Shown here: piece by piece, positions 54,251-63,536 of the stretch | Layout: each line of letters starts with the position of its first letter | Numbering within the stretch: the stretch's first letter is position 1 | Origin: Anaeramoeba ignava | Lineage: Eukaryota; Metamonada; Anaeramoebidae | Length of the DNA stretch: 64,000 nt | Assembly: GCA_028826165.1 (NCBI GenBank) | Contig: JAPDFW010000125.1 | Span: 716,001 to 780,000 of the forward strand | Reading direction: 5' to 3' | Notes under the pieces: generated by a model | The model's input: the letters and a program-made list of their open reading frames with translations, nothing else | The model's database searches: none | What the model was told of the DNA's origin: nothing | Program-made: the position numbers and the translations under genes

Positions 54251-56119
54251 TTAAAAAATTAAACATTTTTCTTTTTTCTTTTTTGAATTTTGATTTTGAA
54301 TTTGAATTTGATTTTGATTTTGAATTTGAATTTGAATTTGAATTTGATTTTGGTTATTAAATTTGTTATTTAATAAATCAAATAAATTTGGATATGTTTG
54401 ATTTAATTGAAAATAATCAATTCCAATTTGAATTTCATTAATTATTTCTTGTGTAATTTGAATTTCTTCTTTGATTTGATTTGAATAAATCCAATATTCA
54501 AATATTTGAAATGATTTATTACTTAATTCACTATAATCTGTAACTTTATTAGAAGTATCATTTTTTACAGATAAAAACATTCCTCGATATAATTCACTTC
54601 TCATTATTAATATTAATTTTGGAAATTTATATTGTTTTTCTTTTCTTTCAATTATAAAATCTTTTTCATTTTCATTTTCATTTAAATAAATTCTTTTCAT
54701 TGTTTCTTCAATTTTTTCATTTAAATTTATAATTTCTTTAATTTCAGAATATAATTTTGGATTTATTATGGAATTGTTTGAATAAATCATTTCAAATATT
54801 TGATTTGATTCTTTAATTGATTTTTTTGAAATAATTTCTTTAAGTTTTTCATTTTGATTTTCGTTTTGATTTTGATTTAATCTATATTTCAATATTAATT
54901 TATGAGCTTCAATTATTTCTCCATTTTCTGTTTTAAATGAAATATCACAAAATTCTTTTCTTTCAAATAATTTTATCAAATCTTCTTCAAGATTGGAAAA
55001 AGAAGGAGAAGAATAATAAAGAAATGAATTGAAATATCCACAAGAAATATGATAATTGAAAATATCTTCATTAAATCTTAATTTAGGAAGTTCAATTTGA
55101 ATTGGAATTGATTTATTTCCTATATCTACAGTTCCTAATTCACCATAAAAATTATTTCCAAATCCAATTAATTTCTTATTGGATGTTAAAATCAAAGTAT
55201 GAGCATATCCAACAGAAAAATCACGAATATTATCGTTTTCAAATAAAGATGATTTGATTTCAGTAAATTCATAAGTATTTTCATCTTTCACAAGTCCATT
55301 ATATTGGGAAGCTCCACATGAATAAAGTTTTCTTTTTGGATTTTGATTTTGATTTTCATCTTCTTCAATCAACATTATTGAATGAAACCATCCACATTTA
55401 ATATCAATTATTTTACCTTTTGGAATATTTTGGATTTTGGTTAATTTATCGATTATCCTTTCTTTTCTTAATTCTCCTAATCCAAGTTGAACGTATTCGT
55501 TATTACCACATCCAAATAATTCTTGATTTGAATTTAAAAGGAAAACACAAGTTGAAGAATTTCCTGAAAATATTTTAGAAACATTTTTCATCATTAAAAT
55601 TGGTTTTTGTGTTTTTGAAAGTGTTTCAGAATCAAAACCAAGTTGACCATAATTATTTGAACCAATTCCATAAACATTATGATTTGAAGTTAATAAATAA
55701 ATTGAATTGTATCCAGAAGCAATATCTTGAATTATTCTATCATTTGTATCTTCAATTAATGATGAAATATTGATAAATTCTTTTGGATTTTTTGGATTAA
55801 TATCTTTTCCTTTGGCAAATACATTTCCTTCTATTGTTAAAATAGCTTCATTTGAAAAACCAACAGTTGCTTTTTGAATATTTTTAATTTGGATTTTTTG
55901 AAGATGTGGATTTGAATATTTTAAATATTCTATTGCTTTTCCATTTTTAAAAAGGAAAATTGTTGAAAAATAACCTGATGAAATTTGTTTAATTTGTTTT
56001 TCATTTTCATTTTCATTTTCATTTTCAAATTTAAATTGAATTGGTTTTGTTATTTTATCTGGTTCATTTTTGAAAAGTTTTGGATATTGATTTTCACCAA
56101 AAAATAAAATTTCATTCAT
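54251..56119 (-). CDS. RCC1-BTB protein, copy 12, with C-terminal CaaX box
   Basis: 622 residues from MNEILFFGENQYPKLF at 56119; the 14 upstream in-frame codons are leader. Blades YGIGSN, FGCGNNEYVQLGLG, LYSCGASQYNGLV, LIGFGNNFYGELG. The tail has the longest hexamer-coded extension (about 25 Asn/Gln/Ile residues, QIQIQIQNQNQIQIQ), then SKKKKEKCLIF. The CaaX box CLIF is a variant of CSIF in copies 10 and 11. Confidence 0.9.
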   Translation of the reverse strand: MNEILFFGENQYPKLFKNEPDKITKPIQFKFENENENENEKQIKQISSGYFSTIFLFKNGKAIEYLKYSNPHLQKIQIKNIQKATVGFSNEAILTIEGNVFAKGKDINPKNPKEFINISSLIEDTNDRIIQDIASGYNSIYLLTSNHNVYGIGSNNYGQLGFDSETLSKTQKPILMMKNVSKIFSGNSSTCVFLLNSNQELFGCGNNEYVQLGLGELRKERIIDKLTKIQNIPKGKIIDIKCGWFHSIMLIEEDENQNQNPKRKLYSCGASQYNGLVKDENTYEFTEIKSSLFENDNIRDFSVGYAHTLILTSNKKLIGFGNNFYGELGTVDIGNKSIPIQIELPKLRFNEDIFNYHISCGYFNSFLYYSSPSFSNLEEDLIKLFERKEFCDISFKTENGEIIEAHKLILKYRLNQNQNENQNEKLKEIISKKSIKESNQIFEMIYSNNSIINPKLYSEIKEIINLNEKIEETMKRIYLNENENEKDFIIERKEKQYKFPKLILIMRSELYRGMFLSVKNDTSNKVTDYSELSNKSFQIFEYWIYSNQIKEEIQITQEIINEIQIGIDYFQLNQTYPNLFDLLNNKFNNQNQIQIQIQIQNQNQIQIQNQNSKKKKEKCLIF

Positions 56120-56248
56120 TTTTGAAAAGAAAAAAAATGGAAAAAATGAATTTAAAATCAAAATTTGTTCTTTTTTTTATTTGTATTTTGTTTTGGAAAT
56201 CAAAATCAAAAAATATTTGAATTTGGATTAAATGAATTAATTTTCATT

Positions 56249-57371
56249 TCAAATATTTTCATTATTTTTTTCTTTTTCCATTTGATCCAAAACTTCTTGA
56301 GGAATATCTTCTTGAGAATTATCAATATTTTCACTTTGCATTTGATTATCATTGAAACCATTTTGATTTAAGGATAAAAAAATATTTTTCATTTCTAATT
56401 GAGCATTTAATAGTAATTTCAAAGGAACAGATATTGTTTCATGTTTTTTGGAAGTGATTTCTAGTAATTCTTTTTTGCATTCATTATTTGATTCATTAAA
56501 AATTTTTTCTGATTCTTGTAAGTTATTTTCCGCCTAATTGAAAGAAAAAAAAATAACAAAGAAATGAATAGGGGTTTTTCGGTAAAAAATCGAGTTTGGA
56601 AAAAAATTGAGAATAATTATTGAGTTACTTCTGGCAATTTTGTAAGATTTTTTTCTTTTTTTTTGAGTAAATTTTGCAACGTTTTTTTATTTGTATCAAA
56701 TTGTAATAAATTAGAATTTCGAATTTTAATTTTTTGGTTCGTTTTATCCATTTCTTCAATTTGAGCATTAACTGTCTCCAATATTTTCTTGCTCTCCTTC
56801 TTTTAACAAAAGAAAATTTAAGTGTAAGTTTTATTTTTTTTAGTGAAATTCAAAGAAATAAATTGTACATCAAACTGTTTCATTGAATCAAATAAAGCTT
56901 GAAAATTTTGAAGTAAATTTGATTTAAGTGGATCATTTGGATCATTGCAATCTTCGTAAAATTCTTCAATCTGTATTTTTATAAGTCTAGAAGAGTCTTG
57001 AAAAGTTGTTGAATTTGAAAAAAACTTATTCAAAGAATTGTAACTTTTGACATTCAAAAAAATCAAAAATGGTAAGAATTAAATATTTTTTGTCTTGTTA
57101 ATTTTGTTTAATAAAGTTTTTTGGATTTGAAATGGTAATTCAATCCATGTTTAAAATACAGTCTCTTAATGTCCTTTTGTTGTTGTTGAAAATCCTTTTA
57201 AATTTGAATTGAATTTTTGAATTAAATTTTTTAATTTGAATTTTTTAAATTGTTAAAAAAAAATACAGCAAAAAGTTGATCAAAATCTTCATCTTTTGTT
57301 TTTTCTGCTTTTCCAATTGATTGAAGAAAATGTTGTTTGTGTTTCATAAATGAATTTTTGAATTTATTCAT
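56249..57371 (-). CDS. BAR-domain protein (amphiphysin-like)
   Basis: Five exons on the reverse strand: 57371-57267, 57194-57160, 57043-56869, 56799-56629, 56533-56249; 771 nt, 256 residues. FLQSIGKAEKTKDEDFDQL matches the helix-1 signature of amphiphysin/RVS-type BAR domains. FQQQQKDIKRLYNSLNKFF and RNSNLLQFDTNKKTLQNLLK match helices 1 and 2, and ENNLQESEKIFNESNNE the helix-3 region. BAR domains dimerise and sense or induce membrane curvature. The C-terminal ~45 residues are acidic and Asn/Gln-rich; no SH3 domain follows. The N-terminal amphipathic segment is short (MNKFKNSFMKHK). All introns are compact (69-116 bp). Confidence 0.8.
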
Positions 57372-57477
57372 TTATAAAATTAAAATTTAAAAAAAATAGG
57401 AAAAATGAAAAATGATTTTAATAAATTTATGAATAAAAATTTTTAAATCAAAAACAAAAAGATTATTTGATTATTTT

Positions 57478-60400
57478 TTAATCCAAAAATTTTTTGATCT
57501 CAGAAAGTGATAAAAGTTGAGGAGATCTTCCCCAATAATTAAAATCATTGAAAACTTCAATATCATTTTTTCTTGCAGGGAAAACAAAGTTTACAATTTG
57601 GTCGAGATCTTTATATGAAGATTTGAAGCGGGAATGATTGATAGAAATTGTTCCTTTTTTGTCGATCAAAAAAATTCTTTCTTCTGGAATTTTGACAGCA
57701 AGATATGAAATTCTATCAGTATCTTTGTTTCCAAAACCAGCATAGAATGAGTCTTGAGAAAATAGTTTAGCGATATTTTCAAGGCAAGGTATTTTAAATT
57801 CATGTGGTTTTCGATGTATTACTTCTCTTCTAAATGAAAAAAAGAGAGTATCTGGTGACATTATAACTGGACCTGCTGGTAATTTTTTTTCACTTTGTTG
57901 AACTGTTGATATATATGAGCGTGTTAAATGAGCTTGTCCGATAGATCTTGATGAAAGATATATTAGCTTTTAATTATTAATTTTTATATTAATTTTTAAA
58001 TCAATTATTAAATATTAAATCAATATTAAATCAATATTAAATCAATATTAAATCAATATTAAATCAATATTAAATATAAAATATTAAATCAATATTAAAT
58101 TTTTAAATTATTAAATTATTAAATTATTAAATTATTAAATTATTAAAAATATTAAATATTAAAATTATTAAATCAATATTAAATCAATATTAAATCATTA
58201 TTAAATCAATATTAAATATAAAATATTAAATATTAAATTATTAAATATTAAATTATTAAATCAATATTATATAAAATATTAAAATATTAAATTTTATATC
58301 AATATTTAAATCAATTATAAATTATTAAATATTAAATCAATATTAATAAATGAATATAAAAATATTAAATCAATTATAAAATATTAAATCAAATATAAAA
58401 TATTAAATCAATTATTAAATTATTAAATTTTTATATCAATATTAAATATTAAATTAATATTAAATCAATATTAAATTATTATTAAATTATTAAATTATTA
58501 TTAAATTAATTTTTAAATCAATATTAATTATTAAATATTAATTATTAAATTATTATATATTTATCTACTTTGTAATCATTCTTCCCAATATTAGTATATA
58601 ATGATGCAATTCCTTGATGTGCCCAATCATAATTTGAAACTAATGGCACAATTAAACCTAAAACATCCGATTTTGTAATTGTTCCATCAATATCACTAAT
58701 TACAATTTTATCATCATAATCCCAATAAAATATCTTCCCATTTACTTCATGCTTTTCTCCAATTACAAACCTAATATTATTTTCTCCCTTTTTCAATCCT
58801 AATTTTAATAATTCTTCTGATTTTGGATACAAACTTTTAATATAATTTATGTTTTTTGCATTTTCCAATTTTTCTTTTTGCTGAATTTGAATTTCTATAT
58901 TATTTTCATTATTTTTGATATTTTCATTATTTTTGATATTATTTTCATTATTTTTATTATTTTCATTGTTTTTCATATTTTCATTGTTTTTGATTTTTTC
59001 ATTGTTTTTGATTTTTTCATCATCCTTTTTTTTCGGTTTTGGATGAAACCAACGATCCCATCTTGATTGTTGATTTGTTAATTCATATTTCTCTAATGAT
59101 TGAGAAATATTTTTCCCAAAAACTAATACTGAAATAATATACTCAATTGCTTGTTCTGATGGATAAAATGCTCCATTAATTTTGAAAACTGCTTTTTTAT
59201 CAAAAATTATTTTTGGATTCTGTTCAAATTTTGATTGTGAAACCAAATGAAGTTGAAAAATTGATTGTATTTGTTCATATTTCATATTTGGCTTAATAAT
59301 ATTTTTACACAACGAAATTTGAATATTTTGTAAATTTGAATCTTCTATTGAGTATGAATGTGAAATTGAATGAATATTTTCAAGTGAGACATCAGAATTT
59401 GAATCTAAATTTGAATCCAAATCCAAATCCAAATCCGAATTCAAATCCAAATCTAAATCTAAATCTGAATATGATTTTGTGCTATTATTATTATTGTTAT
59501 TATTATTATTATCTTCCTTTTCTTCTGAAATCCTTTCTACATTAATAATTGGATTGATTTTGTTCTTATTTGAAACTTCTAAATATTTAATTTTAAACGA
59601 ATTTTCCCGATTTTCTACAATTTTTTCATTTTCTTTGGAAATTATAAAACTTGGTGTTTGAACCATTTTTGTTTTTTCTTTCTTTTTACTTCTAAATAAC
59701 CCAAAAACAGCACCAAATGAAGATTCAATTCCTTTTTTGACGGTTGTTGGTTTTGGATTTTTTTCTTCATTCGAATTTTTTGGATTGATTTCGTTTTTTT
59801 GATTTTGATTTTGAATTTGATTTTGATTTTGATTTTGATTTTGAATTTGATTTTGAATTTGATTTTGAATTTGATTTTGAATTTGATTTTGAATTTGAAT
59901 TTGATTTTGAATTTGATTTTGATTTTGATTTTGATTTTGATTTTGATTTTGATTTTGATTTTCATTTTGATTTTCATTTTGATTTTCATTTTGATTTTCA
60001 TTTTGATTTTCATTTTGATTTTCATTTTGAATTTGATTTTGATTTTGATTTTGAATTTGATTTTGATTTTCATTTTGATTTTCAGTTTCAGTTTCATTTT
60101 GATTTTGATTTTCATTTTGATTTTCAGTTTCAGTTTCAGTTTCGAAATCATTCTCAAGTTCGTTTTCAGTTTCAATTTCATTTTCAATTATTTTTGAAAC
60201 ATCATCATTAAGAATTTCACTTGAATCTTGAGAATTAAAATTTTGGGAAATGGAATCATCTTCATTATCAAGAGGAAGATCACCCCAATTCCAAATCCAT
60301 TGAGTTTGATTTTTTATATTTTCTTTTTGGAATGAATTAATTGATGGATCATCAGTAAAATCTGTGCTTGTTTCTCTTGAAAAGGAAGTTTCTGATTTTT

Positions 60401-60961
60401 CTGAAGAAAGCTCCATAAAATCCAAATCTTCCAATAAATTTCCTTCTAAAAAATTATTTTCATCAAATTCTATTTCTTGATTTTCAAAATTTTCGTTTGA
60501 ATTTGAAAAACCGTTTTTGGTTCGCTCTTCGTTTTGATCAGGAGTATTTTCAAGAAAAGGGATTGGTGAAGTTAGTAAAGTTTTTGGGATTTCGTTCTGG
60601 AAAAAAATAATTGAGTGATTTTTTGGATTAGTGATTTTTTAGTTGATTTTTTTTTGAGATGATGAGTTGATACTTGGTAAGATTCGTGCACAAAAAAAGC
60701 GACACCTTTAGCGCCAACTTTCATTTTCAAGTCACTAAGTTTATTATTCACATAAATTGAGACAATGTTGTTGCGAGGTTTCAGGATTTTTAATTGTCCA
60801 AAGCGAATGTGGAAAGGGGTTGATTTTATTGTGTTATTTTTTTGTTTAACTGCGATAATATCAATTGCACCAGATAAAGTGCTTGTATTTACTTCTGATA
60901 AGCCCAGTTTTGAAGAAATTGCGGAAAAATATTTGTTAGCTTTTTGGCCGATAAAAGACAT
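57478..60961 (-). CDS. LPIN: lipin (Mg2+-dependent phosphatidate phosphatase)
   Basis: Three exons: 60961-60674, 60596-58569, 57966-57478; 2805 nt, 934 residues. N-LIP domain residues 1-100 (TLSGAIDIIAVKQKNN, STPFHIRFGQLKIL, VGAKGVAFFVHESYQ, then IPKTLLTSPIPF). HAD-type C-LIP domain ~590-930 with the catalytic DIDGT motif at 731-735, then WAHQGIASLY, YLSSRSIGQAHLTRSYI, LPAGPVIMSPDTLF, FYAGFGNKDTDRISY. It converts phosphatidate to diacylglycerol at ER/nuclear membranes. Between the domains are an Asn/Gln/Glu dipeptide tract (~245-361), poly-Asn and an Asp-Leu repeat. Intron 2 (602 bp, repeat-filled) lies inside the catalytic domain, just after NDYK. Confidence 0.94.
57967..58568 (-). repeat. 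inflated lipin intron 2, (AATATTAAATCA)n
   Basis: 602 bp, coding-strand donor GTAGAT, acceptor AAAAG. Plus-strand ATTAAATCAAT and ATTAAATT words; the least regular of the intron arrays. Confidence 0.85.
59800..60150 (-). repeat. coding hexamer array in lipin
   Basis: Period-6 repeat (plus strand TTTTGA/TTTTCA) read as Asn-Gln, Asn-Glu and Ile-Gln dipeptides between the N-LIP and C-LIP domains. Same hexamer family as the RhoGAP tract and the intergenic spacers. Confidence 0.9.
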
Positions 60962-60989
60962 ATTTTTTTATAAATGAAAAATGAATTTA

Positions 60990-62310
60990 AAAAAAAATTA
61001 AAATGAAAAAAATTTGAATTTAAAAAATAATGAAATCGGATAAATAAATTAAATAAAAAATAATTATAAAATTGTTTATAAATTTAATTTGAATTTAAAA
61101 AATAATGAAATCGGATAAATAAATTAAATAAAGATTAAATAAAAAATGATTATGAATTTAATTTGAATTTAATTTGAATTTAATTTTAATTTAAAAAAAT
61201 ATTGAAATCGGATAAAAAGATTAAATAAAAAATAATTAAAAATTGATTATGAATTTAATTTGAATTTAATTTTAATTTAAAAAATAATGAAATCGGATAA
61301 ATAAATTAAATAAAAAATAATTATAAAATTGATTTGAATTTAATTTGAATTTAATTTGAATTTAATTTGAATTTAAAAAATATTGAAATCGGATAAAAAG
61401 ATTAAATAAAAAATAAATAAAAGATGATTATAAATTTAATTTAAATTTAATTTGAATTTAATTTTAATTTAAAAAATAATGAAATTGGATAAATAAATTA
61501 AATAAAAAATAATTAAAAATTGATTATGAATTTAATTTAAATTTAATTTTAATTTAAAAAATATTGAAATCGGATAAAAAGATTAAATAAAAATTAATTA
61601 TGAATTTAATTTGAATTTAATTATGAATTTAATTTGAATTTAATTTGAATTTAAAAAATAATGAAATCGGATAAAAAGATTAAATAAAAATTAATTATGA
61701 ATTTAATATGAATTTAATTAAAATTTAATTTGAATTTAATTTGAATTTAAATTGAATTTGAATTGAATTTAAAAAATAATGAAATCGGATAAAAAGATTA
61801 AATAAAGATTAAATAAAGATTAAATAAAGATTAAATAAAGATTAAATAAAAGATGATTATAAATTTAATTTAAATTTAATTTGAATTTAATTTGAATTTA
61901 ATTTGAATTTAAAAAATATTGAAATCGGATAAAAAGATTAAATAAAAAATGTTTATAAATTTAAATTGAATTTGAATTGAATTTGATTTGAATTTAATTT
62001 GAATTTAAAAAATATTAAAATCGGATAAAAAGATTAAATAAAAAATAATTATAAATTTAATTTGAATTTAATTTGAATTTAATTTTAATTTAAAAAATAA
62101 TGAAATCGGATAAATAGATTAAATAAAAAATAATTAAAAATTGATTATAAATTTAATTTGAATTTAATTTTAATTTAAAAAATAATGAAATCGGATAAAT
62201 AAATTAAATAAAAAATAATTAAAAATTGTTTATAAATTTAATTTGAATTTAATTTGAATTTAAAAAATATTGAAATCGGATAAAAAGATTAAATAAAAAA
62301 TTAAATAAAA
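60990..62310. repeat. ~80-100-bp higher-order repeat carrying GAAATCGGATAAA
   Basis: At least twelve copies of a compound unit: ATTTAAAAAATAATGAAATC, then GGATAAA(AAG/TAA)ATTAAATAA, then AATTATAAATTTAATTTGAA and tandem AATTTGAATTT. The GAAATCGGATAAA core is invariant except for one TTGG variant near 61485. No gene is seen between lipin and the secreted-protein gene. Confidence 0.9.
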
Positions 62311-62536
62311 AATATTTAAAAATTGTTGTGAATTTTTGTTTTGAATTCATTTTGAAATTAGTTGTTTTAGTTGATGTTTGAAATCAACTTTGAAAAGTCA
62401 AAAAGTCAAAAAGAAAAAAGAAATTTGACTGAAAATTTTGAAAAGAACTTAAAAGAGGGAAAAAAAGAAAAAAAAAAAAAGAAGAAGAAAAAAAAGAAGA
62501 AAAAATTTCTGTTATTCTGTTTGAAGAAAAAACTGG

Positions 62537-63268
62537 TTAACAGAAACCAACTTCTGTGCAAGCCCATTTAGCAGCATCATAATGAGAGACAACTTCTGAG
62601 CAACCGTAATCAAGAGCAGCTTCACAAACGGCAGCAAAAGGACCACAAAGAGCAGAAATAGCAGAAGAAGCAGCACCGCAACCCAATTCAAAAACCGTTT
62701 CAGCAGCATCAACACAAACATCGCATTCAATTCCGCCATTAAGACAAACAGTAGGAACATCAAAAACGGCAGGATCAATAGCTTTTTCTTCAAGGTTAAA
62801 GAAATTTGTCTTGTTTGCTCCAACATAATCAATTTGGACTGGAGCGTAAGTTGAAGCGTCATCGTAATAGATCCATTCAGAAGCATTTAAGTACCATCTG
62901 TCGCAAAGAACGAAGTCAATATCTTCTTGACCCGAATAAGTGAATCCGTTGAAATTTGGATAAGGAAGACTGCCGGACAAAGCCGTTATATTGCAGTAAA
63001 TTTTGTCAAGTGTTTCAACTACTAAATACTCTTTTTCTCCAACGTAATCCCGTAATAATGTCCATTCGTATTCTTCTGGTTCAAATTCTCTTCCTCGTAA
63101 TCTTTCTTTGTTTTGTTTTTGATCATATTCCCATACTATGTGTTGTCGGTGATGATCGTCATAGTGTTCAATTACTAAATCAGTTGCAAATTGTGTTGGG
63201 AAAGTTGGCAATGGTGGATCCATCGCAAAAACTGCTAAAACAAATAAGAAAGCTATTATGATTTTCAT
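62537..63268 (-). CDS. secreted Cys-rich protein, family not recognised
   Basis: Intact 243-residue intronless frame. Residues 1-15 are a signal peptide (MKIIIAFLFVLAVFA), so the protein is secreted or enters the endolysosomal lumen. The middle (~20-170) is beta-rich with YLVVETLDKIYCNITAL, FVLCDRWYLNASEWIYYDD and PVFDVP-like turns, loosely reminiscent of LolA/ependymin-like lipid-binding folds (low confidence). The C-terminal ~65 residues contain about ten Cys (CDVCVDAAETVFELGCG, LCGPFAAVCEAALDYGC), spaced like a small disulphide-rich, saposin- or bacteriocin-like helical module, and end in Cys. N-glycosylation sites NIT and NAS are visible. G+C is above the surroundings. Divergent from copy 13, 268 bp away. 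Confidence 0.8.
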   Translation of the reverse strand: MKIIIAFLFVLAVFAMDPPLPTFPTQFATDLVIEHYDDHHRQHIVWEYDQKQNKERLRGREFEPEEYEWTLLRDYVGEKEYLVVETLDKIYCNITALSGSLPYPNFNGFTYSGQEDIDFVLCDRWYLNASEWIYYDDASTYAPVQIDYVGANKTNFFNLEEKAIDPAVFDVPTVCLNGGIECDVCVDAAETVFELGCGAASSAISALCGPFAAVCEAALDYGCSEVVSHYDAAKWACTEVGFC

Positions 63269-63536
63269 TTGAAATTTGTTTTGTAAAAAAAAAAATGAAA
63301 ATTATTTTTATTATTTTATTTTTTTTTATTTTTTTTATTTTTTTTTGCTTTCTATTTTTCTATTTGCCCCCAATAACAAAAAATTTTAATTAAATTTTAT
63401 TTAATTTAATTTAATTTAATTTTATTTTTGATCATTTTTTTAATTAAAAAAAAAAAGAAAAAGAAGAAAAATAAAAAAATAAAATTAAATTAAATTTTTC
63501 TTCTTTTTCTTCTTTTCATTTTTTTTCTTTTTAAAA

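Noticed and set aside
60990-62310. CRISPR-like array
   Set aside because: Units have no unique spacers, the filler is itself repetitive and the genome is eukaryotic.
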